From assembly GCA_033239005.1 (NCBI GenBank), contig BSQZ01000130.1, forward strand, positions 611,001 through 675,000: a stretch of 64,000 bases of DNA. The letters run 5' to 3'. The stretch's first letter is position 1. The number at the start of each line of letters is the position of its first letter. Shown here one piece after another: positions 23,156 through 36,200 of the stretch. Origin of the DNA: Lamellibrachia satsuma. Its lineage: Eukaryota; Annelida; Polychaeta; Sabellida; Siboglinidae. Made by a program: the position numbers and the translations under genes. The notes beneath the pieces are model-generated. The model was given only the letters and a program-made list of their open reading frames with translations, ran no database searches and was not told the DNA's origin.

Positions 23156-23166
23156 ATGTATGTATG

Positions 23167-23203
<37 letters not shown>
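23151..23203. repeat. TATG/TA microsatellite
   Basis: Short TATG units followed by a pure TA run, directly at the outer edge of the hairpin's right arm. Confidence 0.9.
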
Positions 23204-23204
<1 letters not shown>

Positions 23205-23206
<2 letters not shown>

Positions 23207-23830
23207 TGAAGGCTTGGGGCATACATTTTACTAGTCCCAACATATACAGATGCCTTAATAACCAATATTAATAATGTGAATCATATCATTTTTAATTAGG
23301 TACATGATAAAAGGATTCATGGTGAAGAAATTGGCTGTTAATTTACTTTACTTTTGTTTATTTAAATAATAATTTGCCATTGGGGTATAAATAATACTAG
23401 TAGGTAGCAGGATACATAATTAAAGAATTTTTGAAGTTAATGGAATTAGACTGAACATTATTGTTTTGTTAATTTAATTGCAAAGCTTTCGACTTAATTT
23501 TAGTATAATTTACCTATAAAAGTAATGCTCCATTGGGGCCATAATATAACATAAATGAAGAAAACATCAAAAAAGGAGAAAACAAAAGTCGGACCCACAA
23601 AGCTTTGAACGCGAAACCCTAGAACAGAAGTAAAAGCACCACACAATCTACCCCAAATAAACATTGAACAACTTGCCTAGTGACAAGAATACTGCATATT
23701 TACTTCTGTTGTTTTAGACGGTTGATGATGAAGATGATGTATTTTATTTATAACAAATTACAGTACATATAAGTGTAAAATGCCATAAAAAAGAGCACTA
23801 AAAAGAAATTGCACAAGTGGATCTTAATTG
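23205..23830. other. No recognisable gene
   Basis: AT-rich spacer. No coding signal or repeat structure recognised. Confidence 0.4.
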
Positions 23831-23839
23831 TGCTTTTTT

Positions 23840-24345
23840 ATATTCGATCGCTGCATGCATGGCTACATGTCAGTTCCACTAGCTGTCTCAAGAACGTACG
23901 GGCATATTACACACGGTCTCATAACTTTCCCTTTCAACTTTTGGTGTTGCACGGGTATTTCTGTCCGTCACGACCCCCGATTTACATTTCGCCATGCATT
24001 AGCTCCCGCTTGTATCCGACGATCGATGTGTCTCTGTATGCTCTGTAAACATTCCGCCAAGGTACATAAAACCAACCCTTGCTTGATATCTTTCCCCTCA
24101 AATATCTGATGTTCAACCCCTTTCTCTGCTGTCCAACTCACAGCACGTTTTCTCCAGGCATGCTTCTTGACGTTTGAACACACTGCTCCATTTCTGCAGT
24201 GTTTCTTGTAATTCCGGTTTGGTATTTAATTGCTCTCTGCAATTGTGCCGATCGTCTGCGTACATCATCTTCCTGAGAATATCATTCGTGTTGATCTTAC
24301 TGCTGGTTATAGTTACGGGGGTCCTCGGCCCACTGGGGGCCACAG
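23840..24345 (-). pseudogene. RTE-like LINE reverse transcriptase fragment
   Basis: On the minus strand the piece begins ITSSKINTNDILRKMMYADD, carrying the RT catalytic YADD box. It continues with ELQETLQKWSSVFKR, then (in another frame) RRIQAGANAWRNV and KLKGKV. This order matches the RT palm and thumb of RTE-like LINEs common in marine invertebrates. Several frame changes show it is dead. The plus-strand open frames here are shadows. Confidence 0.65.
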
Positions 24346-24728
24346 AGAGCTGCCATCGCAGGGGGTCCGCGAGATGGCAGGGGAAAATTATTCTTTTTAA
24401 AAATTACCTGGTAAAATAAATAAATGAAAGTTTCTGACCTAACTATGAAAACGACCACCTATAGCCTCCAAATCTCTCCTCGTGTATCTACTATGCATAT
24501 ACACACATCATGTTACCAAACCATAAATTTACTGCCGTATAGCGATCGAAAAATGAAAACTCAACGAAAAGCTCAACGATTACCGTACGCAATAATTTCG
24601 CAATAGTTTCACAGTGAATCCGCAAGGTGCTACTAAAAACAGCGCCTTGTTGCGGACTCTTGTGGAGGTTTGGGGCGAACTTCACCTGCACACAAGCTTC
24701 ACCTTTGCGCCGTCAACAGACTCTATCA

Positions 24729-24758
24729 TATTTCGCATAGAGTCTATGCGAAATATCG
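24729..24758. repeat. Short near-perfect palindrome
   Basis: ATATTTCGCATAGA and its complement TCTATGCGAAATAT meet almost directly, making a 14-bp stem. Context is non-coding. Confidence 0.8.
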
Positions 24759-24769
24759 ATGACAAATAA

Positions 24770-25970
24770 GGCTACGGGTGCTGTAGTTGTGTCGGCGCCG
24801 TCATGGCTATAGTATAGAACGCTCTCGCAAACAAAACAAAGTGTAGAAAAACAGGTCGCGCAAACGGAAAGTTAAAAGAGAAATGGCGACTATCGGTTAC
24901 ACTCGATTTATATAGCTCAGCGATCCTGCTCCGCGGAGAATTTTAAATTAGTGAATCAGAAAACAGATTACGGATTTACGCGCGGTGATTCCGCGCGTAC
25001 TGTGTATGCCGTTTCTGTATGCAGCGGAAAAAAATAAAACACCCGTTGTCGGTACTTCGTTCCATTTACAAAAGTAACACGTAATTCTACTTTGTTAAAA
25101 GTAGAAGTAGATCCATAAAAAATTACTTCGTTACAAGTAGAAAATAAAAAACTATTCAAGTAAAGTAACGAAGTAGATCTACTTCGAATTACTGGTTCTG
25201 TCCACAAATGCAACTGTGCATAAGGCACAGCAGACAGACAAACAAGCAAACAAACAAATACAAACAGATAAAAGCACTGACAGAGAAACAGACACTTTCA
25301 TTTTTAGATAAGCTATATATACCACCTTCCTCAAGTTGTCGTTGATCACAACAGTATAATTATTATTACACTATTTAAATATCTGGAACACTATGTCTAG
25401 TGATTTAATAATAATACAATACTATTATAGATGTGTTGTGTATATCATATTCAACAAATACATTTTCTGTCACGCAGACACTTATTTTTTTAACAATAAT
25501 TACACACCAATCACAGCATGCAGAACATGAATAAATTAATGAATTTAATTATAATAATTTATTTTACAATAATTAATTTGCCATGAATGCAATACATCAT
25601 TGCGAGAAACATTTGCAATACAGCATTGCAAACACCTCGCACGTCCATGCATACCACACTACACAAAACCGCACAAGCACAGGTCAATGTGAGCGCGGTT
25701 GCCCAAAAGGATCTCGCAAAACTTATGTAGAACAATACAGTCAGTATATATGGATGGTATCAAACAAAACATAATTTCCCGCTGTTTATTAACTGTTTTC
25801 ATTGCCTTAATGTTTTCGCCGGTTTAGTATATCATAGGTATGTGAGCATTCAATTACTTATGTTGTTATGCATATTTCTAGTATTATAAGCCTTTGACTA
25901 AAATGACATAACAAATAATTTGCTTAAAATCTGTAAAATGCAGCCAACAATTGAGCGATAATATGCCACG
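24770..25970. other. No recognisable gene
   Basis: AT-rich. At 25040-25190 the motif ACTTCGTTAC and its complement recur several times, suggesting a decayed non-autonomous DNA transposon, but ends were not found. Confidence 0.35.
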
Positions 25971-25984
25971 TAGAGAATTGGCTT

Positions 25985-26290
25985 ACGCTATTTTCAGAGC
26001 ATGCGCTGAAAATAAGGGCCGATCAGAGGCTATGTTACATCTGCTACATTTATATTTGTATTTTTAAGGAAATAATTGCTTTGTAGATGCAATAACGTGG
26101 AGAAATAACTAAATAAACTCTTAGCTGCACAGCTTTATTTTCAGAGCATGCTCTGAAAATAAGGGCCGATCAGAGGCTTATTTTCAGAGCATGCTCAGAA
26201 AATAAGGGCCGATCGGAGGCTTATTTTCAGAGCATGCTTTAAAAATAAGGGCCGATCAGAGGCTTATTTTCAGAGCAGCTCTGTTATATC
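25985..26290. repeat. 43-bp tandem repeat built around a palindrome
   Basis: The unit contains TTATTTTCAGAGCATGC and its complement followed by GGGCCGATCAGAGGC. Three full copies plus a partial one lie at about 26140-26280, with an isolated copy at about 25988-26034. Copies differ at a few positions, mainly in the palindrome arms. Confidence 0.85.
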
Positions 26291-26346
26291 TGCTCGGTAA
26301 ATAGCCAGTGTGTTCCGAAAAACGTCTGGCCTCACACCCATCTTCT

Positions 26347-26660
26347 TCATGTATTTGGTTGAAGATTTTGGGGGTAGTCTTTAGCAGCATGAAAGAGAAG
26401 AAATGTAGTAGTCCGATTTTTACTGGAGTTAGGGTTAGGGGATGTAGAAAGGGAGGGAAGGGGATGGGAGAAGTAGAATTCAGAGGTGGGGCTGGAGCCT
26501 GGACTCAAAGAGTCCAGAGTGGTCGCAGATACCACTTCTTGGGGCAGGCTATTCCACTCATCTATTGTGCGTGGGAAAAAATTACATCTTCCTGTACTGC
26601 GTATGGTGGTAGGGAAGGTCATACTCGATGTCATGGGTATGACCATGTTTTGACAAGTTG
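26347..26660 (-). pseudogene. LINE 3' coding end
   Basis: Minus-strand frame with RCNFFPRTIDEWNSLPQEVV followed by SATTLDSL. The F-x-PR-T/V-x2-WN-x-LP-x2-VV pattern is the well-known C-terminal signature of CR1/L2/jockey-like LINE ORF2 proteins. Only the end is present. Confidence 0.65.
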
Positions 26661-27106
26661 TTTATGTAACAAAGGCACAGTACAAAAACGGTGGTCACAG
26701 GTCATGTGCCAGGCCATATTATCATTTTGGGTGCTGGAATTCGTAACATTTTAATAATAATATTATCATAATAACATCATCAGTTCAAAACTCATCCAAA
26801 GAGATACTCTCTCGCGGATATTTTAATTGGCTGTGCCGTAGTTTCACGAGATTCAATCAATAACAAAGACATTCCAAGTTTGTATGGTGAGCTTCTTTTC
26901 AGTATGCGTGGCAAACCAGCAGACATCTACTTGTATATCATATGGGTTTGTTTGCATGTTTTACAGATTTGTTTTACCAGTCTAATGAGGGTTGGCATCT
27001 ATGAACATAGGTTTGTCAACTATAATTGCATATTAACCTTTCATGTGCAGATGTACTTTACTATTTCAGGACATTCTTCCCAAACTTGAAAGTACTAGAG
27101 ATACCT

Positions 27107-27232
27107 ATGGCTATGAGCTTGCTGTTGTCATTTCCATCGCTGCCACCAGAGGGCTACGTGACAGTATGTGAACAGAATGCAGAGTTACTCACCCTGCCAC
27201 GAGAGGCCGCTGTTGATCAGTTAGCAATGCAG
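27107..27232 (+). CDS. AAAS: AAAS coding exon 1
   Basis: 42 codons, ending ATGCAG before the donor GTAACA. Encodes the aladin N-terminus with [16 protein letters not shown], matching the human RGQVTLYEHNNEL region. Confidence 0.85.
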
Positions 27233-30200
27233 GTAACAAGATTAAATCACAGGGTTGGCCAGTTCAAACCACCCCTAGCTTTGACCAGCGGTTATACCCG
27301 GGAATAACCCGGTCAATACTCTAAAAGTTTTCAATATTGGTTAATGCAGGTAATTTTTTTTACATATTTCCAGGCAAAAAGTAGCAATAGCATACTGTGT
27401 TTAAATAATGGTGATAAAAAATGTACTATGTAGTTTTTTTCACTTTTATTTACTTCATACTATATTATAACCAAACGATCAAGCAGATGTTTGATAGAAT
27501 GTTTAATTCAAATGTCTCTGAAGTTCACCCATTCATCTAACTCTGAGCTTGGAGTCAGCTACAGTTTCATTGTGCAAGATTAGACACAACCACCAACCAA
27601 TATCAAATGCTTCCAAGTCCACAACTTTATTATACAAGAAGACCGCTCTCAGCATGATCCTGCTAGTTTCATATACACTGACGTTGCCACACTGTTGAAC
27701 TTGGACAGGATAACACAATCCTAAATACACATATTTTTTATCTCCTTATATTTCTGGCTACTTCCAGGCAAAATGTTTGACATAAAAATAAATAATTAAC
27801 TAAATTGTTAATTGAAGTAATTTGGTTTTAAGTTAAATATGTTATACACTCTAACATTTAACTGTATAAATCTGTACACTAAGATTTTTACAAGCTTTAC
27901 CAACCAGAATCGACCAGCATTGACCAGTAAAGGATGGATTTTACCGGCATTGACCACTGACCCAGTCAATACTCATATTGACTGGCTTTTCGCCAACCCT
28001 ATTAAATCATAAACACAATTTTCTGCTGACTATAACAGTTGATTGACCTACTCACCAACGTTTCTGCTGCCAATGACAGTTTTCATAAGGAATTCTGGGG
28101 CTAGTATCATGCAGTCAGAAACGAAGGATCTCTGGGATTCTTATGAACTTTGCAGTACATTTGGTCACTCTCCTGTACTCTCCTGTGGGGCGCGATAGCA
28201 TACCGGTTAGAAGGCCGGACTCTCAATCGAGAGAACCCGGTTTCAAATCCCACTGTGGTCGCTTCGAACCTTTGGCAAGTTTGATCACCCCACGTTGCCA
28301 CAGTTCACTCAGCTGTATAAATGAGTACCTGGCAATACAGACAGTGGTCACATTTAAGCAATTGCAGCATGGCTGAATACTTCCCAAAGAAGTTGAGATG
28401 GCCTTGGAATGAACAGGTCTGCCAGGGGGTGAAGTGTAAAGCGCTTTGAGCAGTCCTATGGACCGGATACCGCGCTATATAAGAACATACCTTTTACATC
28501 AATGGAGTAACAGAACATGTACAGCAGAGATTGCTACAACAGTGAGACCTAATTAAACATCAAACTAATACAATTGCATCCAAAGGACACAGTGGAAGAC
28601 AGCAAAAAGACAAATTATGTTTACTAGATCCCTTGTAAGAGCTGCATCCACACATTCACGAACACTGGCGAACCAGAGAACAAGACTCGAGGAGCACAAG
28701 AAGGAGGTTGAGAACATCTCAAACAGACGGTTTAACCGGGAACAAAAGAGAGAGTCAGTGACAAATTATGTTTACTAGATCCCTTGTAAGAGCTGCATCC
28801 ACACATTCACGAACACTGGCGAACCAGAGAACAAGACTCGAGGAGCACAAGAAGGAGGTTGAGAACATCTCAAACAGACGGTTTACCCGGGAACAAAAGA
28901 GAGAGTCAGTGACGGTAGAACATACGTTTGCAAAAACAGACCATACAGACAGAAACAATAGAATCAATGACTGGGAGGGAGCAAAGTGATAGACGTAGAA
29001 AGCAGCAGAAACGCAAGATGGATTAAAGAGGCCATATGGATCAGAAAGATGAGTCCAATCATGAATCGAGACTTAGACACGCGTTGGACAGCCTGTTTGC
29101 CAAGCCAACTGGCGAGCACAAGAAGAACAAGTGGTCTCAAAATTCCAGATGAAGGCTGTCGACTGCCATCAACACGTTGAGTAGGGACATCAATAGTTGA
29201 TGTTAGAAGTTATTCATATTTTCATCTTTATACATATTTTTCATTGACATATACTGTATAAGTGAACCCTCTTCAAATAACCACCCCTAAAACGCAATTC
29301 GAACTGTATCCGTGATGAATAATATTAAACATTTAAAATCAAATATTAAACATTTAAAATCAGCCATACTAATTTGCAGCACAAATACCTTGGATTTACT
29401 TTATAATAAAATAAGTTTATTTCAGTTTATTTCAGGTCAGCCTGCATGTTTATTAAATGATACACAATGACAAATATGTGTAACATTTGTAAAATCATAC
29501 ATATCGAAGTAGTCACCAGTTAATATTCTCAAGAAAAAGAGACAGTTCACATCACAAAGACCAATGTGGTTCAGTCACCACTGTAGGCTGTAAAAAATTT
29601 ATCTCAAATTTCTTTACCCACCCACCTCATTATGGTCATAAACCAACATATAGTGTTATATGGGAACGTTGTGGAATTGCACCAAGAAAAACTTACTTTT
29701 CACATATAAACATTGCAGCCTTGACCTTTGGCAATGCGCTCTAAATGAAATTAGTTTATTAAAGCACTGTGTAATTAATTTTGATGCACTGTAATATTTT
29801 ATGATGCTGAGTAATTGTAATTAACCATTGTATTTGAACCCAACCTGTCTGTCACATGTGTGTCATTAGTGTCACTGCCGCTATTGTCACTTGCGTCGAT
29901 GTCACTCACTTCCAGGGTCTACAGTATCCGACAGTTGACATATCTCAAGACCTGCTCCGACCATCCATCTCTCGCGTCAGTGCCAGATCAGCATTTATTG
30001 AACACACAGAGACTCCGCACAAACGCCTGCTGCGAGCCTGGTTTGTTGCACAGAAATATGCATTCTTGGTCGTAGAAAGGGATATTTGCTGGTTGAGTAC
30101 CTGAAGTAACTGATATTTGATTTAAGTAAAAATAATTATAAATTTAAGCACATGTCCTAATTCAAAAGTGCCTCTTTCTGGTAACTGCTATGCCGTTAAA

Positions 30201-33200
30201 GTGCTGATGTAACCGTAGTTTTCAATGGGAATTCCATGAATCTTCCTAGTATTCCTTTCTTAGCCAAATTTAAGGCCCGTTCTCATGATCGATTAGTTGT
30301 CCTATTGGCCAGACAACACAGTGTCGCCCAACCAATTCAGAACTAATCACTGTGTGTGAACGGGCCTTTAATACTTTGTAGCCATTGGTGAATTGGTCAA
30401 TGTTTAGCATGAGTCTATCCTGTGTTTTTTCAATAAATATGACACTTTTGATGCTCATCATTTAGTTTGTGTGTTGTACCTTTCTAGGCATGAGCATGGA
30501 CTGTCTGGGCTGTTGGAAGAACTAGCGGCTGGCCACAGGCGAGATGTCGCAGGTGAGAGAGAGGACGATTTCAACTTCAATGAGTCTAATGGACTAGTAA
30601 TGGTACATAATATCTATCCATGTATAATGGATAAATATTCACACATGATCACTTTTAATGTCATTTTTTCTTCTTCGTATAGCTTAGAACTGTGTCTTCT
30701 TCGTATAGCCTAGAACTGTGTCAATCTTTCTATCGTTACTTATGCTGTACATTTTAGAATGGGTACTTAACTGCACATAGGGTGGTTCGTGTCCCCCTAT
30801 TTTATATTTCTTGATATGTGTACGGGCCAAGTAAAGAACGTCTGTCTGTCTGCTTGGAATTGTAATTTCAATTACACACTAATTATGCATATCAATTCCA
30901 ATTACACCATAGAGATATTAATTCGAATTACAAAATATAAATTCCAGTTACACCTAAAAAACATTAATTCCATTTGCAAAATACCAGTTCTAATTATCAT
31001 TTCCATATTGAAATAAGGGTTTGTGAACAGAGCAACTAAAACCAAAAAACATCTATTTTTAGGGCAGCTTTAATTGATTTCTGCATATTATGGTGCATAA
31101 TGGCAAACAAATATAATATATGCAACATATTGTATTTTATTGATTATTTGTAGTGAATAATTTGAGTTAAAAAGTTACATGATGTAATTGAAATTGTAAT
31201 TGAAATAATTAAAAGGTCATTGAGAATGTTCACCAATGCCAATAATTTTAAAAACATAACACTAATTCCAATTCTGGAATTGGCGTATCAATTACAATGT
31301 AATTGATCCTAAGGCTGGTCCTGTTGTAATGTAAGTTTTAGCCAGTTTAATTGTGATATATGTGCTTGTTGCTAAATGACAGAACATTAATTAAACTTGG
31401 CCGAAATGTAACAGGTGAAAATTTTAACTTTGATCGATCAATAGAAAACAGAATAGAAAAGTGGGCATGTTTTCATGAAACAGAAAATGCCCTTGTAGAC
31501 AATAAGTAGACATAAAATTAGCAAATTTTTGAGTTATTTGATTGTGCCATTGTCTCATCACACAGTGAACCGCACCGTGAGTGTAATGGCTTCCCTCTTG
31601 CTTGGCGCGGTGCGATGGGCGAACTCACTGAGGGGAACGATCTGTCCTCATCTCACAGTAAGTCTTCCTCAAACCCCACTATTATTTTGACATATCCAAA
31701 ACTTGTTTTAACTGTGTATAAATTTTCATCGTTTTATCAAGGCGACTTCAGCAGTACTAATGACATCGGATGGCGTCATCGTACATGTGAGGAAGTTCAT
31801 AATTGCCCTCGTCTTGGTTGATCGCTGCCTTGGTCTTGCATATCCTTATGGCCTCTTTCACATATCTTCTCCTTCTGTGTGACTCTACCTCTTGTATTCC
31901 CTTCCAGTCTATTAGATGGTTATTGGTGATTGTGTGGTCTGTGAGGTCGGACTTGTTGGTGGTGGACTGTAACTGTTTTTTTCCGCTGTGTATTGTTCTT
32001 TTTGTACATTCTCTCTCTTTCTTGTGTTCGTTTAGTCTGGTCTTAAACAATCTCCCTGTCTCTTTTATGTAGGCTGCGCCACAACTCTTACACAGTATTT
32101 GGTAAACTAGTTCACCCTGTTCTTGTTCTACTTTGTCCTTTGGGTGTACCGACAGACGTCTCAGTGTTGTGTGGGGACGCATGGCTGTGGTCACCCCATA
32201 TTTCTTCAGAACCCGATCAACCCTCTCTGAGACACCCACGTATGGGATGACAACCTGGTTTCTCTACTTCTTGTCCTTTTTTCTCTTTTCTGGTGTTTTT
32301 CTCTTCTTGTTTTCCGTAATTTTTTTCAAGGCCCAGGACGGGTAGCCACACCTTCTAAGGGCTCCTTTTAAGTGTTCTTCCTCTTCCTTCTTATCCCCTT
32401 CCTCAGGATTTATTGTCTCACACCTGTTCATAAGGGATCTGACTACTCCTACCTTCTGGTGCCTAGGGTGATGGGACATGAAGTACAGACACTGGTCAGT
32501 GTGGATCAATCAAGACAAGAGCAATTACAAACTTCCTCACATGTACAATGACGTCATCCGACGTCATTAGTACTGATGAAGTCGCCTTAATAAGTCAAAA
32601 TTGAACAGTATTAAAATTGGCCTTTGATAAGGACGTGTCGGTGTAAATGAAAAAAAATCAAATTGCAATGTTTAGCCAAGTTTCTTGAATGGTTCCAGAT
32701 GACAAACGAAGATATGATTGCAGAATTCTCATCTAATTCAAACTGGTATGTCGTTTCATAAATTTGTAAACAGCTTTGGTGAGAATTGCATTGTCCCATA
32801 TGATGAATGAATACAAATACAACTGATTTTAGACCCATATATGAATAATAAAACAAGTTAGAACACAAATGAATTTTGTTTTGATTAATATCACACCTAC
32901 ATATGTAGGTATATGAGAAGTTTGAAGATCAGTTATTGTCTCCATTTCGCACATAAAAAACACACAACTTCAATGGCAGATTGTGGGAGAACTAATATAC
33001 AGATGTGGAACTATGTTGGTTACTATGTACATATAATGGAGAATAAACATGGCAAACATTAGAGTTCTAGCACAAATAGTTGTTGAGTTATTAATATTTA
33101 AAGTAGAACAAGAAATATTCATGATTTTCGAAAATTGTCGCCAAATTTTAAATGATCAATCATACCTCAGAAACTATTCGAGCTACGGCTCTATGGTTTG

Positions 33201-36200
33201 ACATGTGTGGTTATGTTGGCCTGTGGATTTATTGGTTAATTTTTTGTTGAATTAAAAAATATGAGTGCAACTTGGTTGACCTGAGATGGAATGCCCTGCC
33301 TAATGCCAGGCTAAATGGTCATTGGAAGTCGTGCGTTTATTTGACTTAAAACGGAGCTGGTCTGCACTTGAGTCGCATGTTGATTTGGACGGCGCAGAAA
33401 TTGTTGAACTGATACGAAAATGTTACCGCTGCAAAAATGTTGTGTAACGTGCAGTGACCCAGTAACACAAACATGTTGTGTAACGTACACTGACCCAGTA
33501 ACACAAACATGTTGTGTAACGTACACTGACCCAGTAACACAAACATGTTGTGTAACGTACACTGACCCAGTAACACAAACATGTTGTGTAACGTACACTG
33601 ACCCAGTAACACAAACATGTTGTGTAACGTACACTGACCCAGTAACACACACATGTTGTGTAACGTGCACTGACCCAGTAACACAGACATGTTGTATAAC
33701 GTACACTGACCCAGTAACACAAACATGTTGTGTAACGTACACTGACCCAGTAACACACACATGTTGTATAACGTACACTGACCCAGTAACACAAACATGC
33801 AACTTACAACAAAAGTTTATCAATGTATCCTGGCATTACTTAGCATTTTTCTACTTGTTTCGTTGTGTTGAAGGCGGGAAGGGTTCATAAGATGCTTCGC
33901 GTGGCACCCCCACACAACCAAGTTTGCCTTGGCTCTACTGGACGACTCGGTCAAGGTTTTCACTTCCAGCAAGACAGACGTGGCGCCCATCCTCAAACAC
34001 AAGCTACAGAAGGGAGTGGCCGACGCTGCCTGGAGGTACGGCATGCAGACAACTCATATGGGATGCATGTGCTGTATTTGACCTTATATGAAAAAATGTC
34101 AAGGAATCTGTTCTTATCAGAGTACACCAAAAATTGTTTCTCTCGACAATAAGGTAACTGTTTAACACTAGTAGTGTCATTTGGTGACTAGTGTAGAACA
34201 ACTGAAAAGTGGTGCCAACTATTTAACACCAGATGGCAGCACTTCAGTTGTTCCACACTACTCAAATTACAATAATTATGGATCCTGCTGATACAAAATA
34301 GGGTGTACACTAATTAGGGCATGTACACTTAATAGGTCGAATAGGGTATACGTAATTTTGGAGCTCTTTTTAATGCAGCATACTGATAGTGTTAAAGAAC
34401 CTACATATTGAACCTTTTGCCATTGTGTAGTGTCATTTTCATTGCCGTATAATTAATTTGGTTGAATTCTATTCAAGCTTGACAACATACATTAATGTGT
34501 TATTATAGAATCAGGAGATCCTATTAAGACAAAAATTAGTCATAGGAGCATTGTAGTAATCTGTTGTACAATGGAATAAAGCTTTGAAAACTATTATGTA
34601 GGAATCTCTTCAAGACTAAATATCTGCTTTCCCTTTTGGTTTGTTGCAAAGTTCCACACATTCATTGTCAGGGATTTCCGTATAATTTGAAGTTCAATAA
34701 CATGGGTTTACTTCCTCTTTCAAACTAAACTTTTGTTTCGATGCTATGCAGCTTTGTATATTGAGTGTGTAATATTGCTCAAGCTGATCACTCAGTGGAG
34801 CGATTTAATGTTCGTGCTAGTTGCAAGAATCGCTTGTTCCCGGCTGGAGCATGTGTCCATTGTCCAGTCATGGTCTCATCATACTTTGCCTGCATTTGTC
34901 TACACTACACTGTAAATTTACACGCTATTAACCCTTTGCTTGCAGCTATATGTCCTCCTCCATCCTGGCTGTGGCTTGTCAGACGTGTACCCTTATATGG
35001 CATGTCGACCCTACCTCTCTAGCATCAAGGTAAGTCGAGTTTACTCAGAGCTGCCATATATATATTTACATTCCATTACAGGTAACAAAATGCATGTAAA
35101 TTTGACGAGATATGTGACTTAGTGTCGCCATCTATCAGGCTATAAAATATGCCAACACATTCTCATAGGTTTCGTCCGCTACAAGTTTGTTATTCAAGTT
35201 TATTCTCGTGTTATGAACACAACATATTATGTTATTTTCCTGATTTTTCCATTTTAAACAAATCTGTATAAAAACGGATATGACTGCTTACCCCCATATC
35301 CCCAAAATCTATATTACATACGGAAAATGTATACATGATGACAGGTCTGTTCACTGTTTATTCAACGTGATAGTAGAAGTTGTGTTGGAATTGTGTTGGG
35401 TTAGTTATAGGTATTATTACCAGCTTCTTGTGGTTATTAGGAATATGTTTCTAATTTCATTGGAATTTGGAATGCGTCTTGAAATGTGTTATTATAGAAT
35501 CAGAATCAGAAATTTTTTTATTCGTCCCAATATACATACCAACATATAATACAGTTATAACTGATAAATCATATTAACAACAAGCAAAAGACAAACACAA
35601 TCTGTTAAACAACTATTAATGATGCATTATCTGGTACAGAAATTAAATTACTGGTTAATGCCTGGGACAGGAGACTCCTATTCGTGTGCCTAAGCAGTTC
35701 CATTACCCATGAATCCCCGGTGTATTTGGTTAATAATGGGGGCGTGCAACCCTTTCTAAGTTTGTGTGGAAAAACCCAACTACTATGTAGGTTGAAAATG
35801 GGCAATTCGTCCAATTTATTTTGGAGGGTGAATGTCGACGTAATTGCCACTGTGCACACCGCATTAAATGTAAGATGCCTGCAGCATAGGGTGCACAGTC
35901 AGAATAAATAGTCTGTCTGGATAATTACATCAGTGTAGAAGACAAACTGGTACATGTTAGCAATACAAGTGTGACCAAAAAACCCTTGTCGCTGTTATAT
36001 AATGTTCCAGCATAACAATTTACAAGGGAAAACGATACTAACACTGTTATAGGAGCCACCCGGGTTTTACTTTCTAAATATCTTTAGTTTTATTAATTTA
36101 ACGATACCTTTTTTATAAGAAAAGAAAGAAACTAAATTAATCAGTAAATAATAAATAAATAAATTTTAACACATGTAGGTAAACATAACTATTTGGGATA

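Noticed and set aside
25040..25190. Repeated ACTTCGTTAC motifs as a defined transposon
   Set aside because: Inverted character is suggestive, but ends and target duplication could not be located.
28190..28262. Possible tRNA gene
   Set aside because: A and B boxes are present, but the sequence continues into a SINE body shared with two other copies. No clean cloverleaf.
33311..33890. Several 120-170 codon frames on both strands
   Set aside because: Produced by the 36-bp minisatellite, whose period is a multiple of three.
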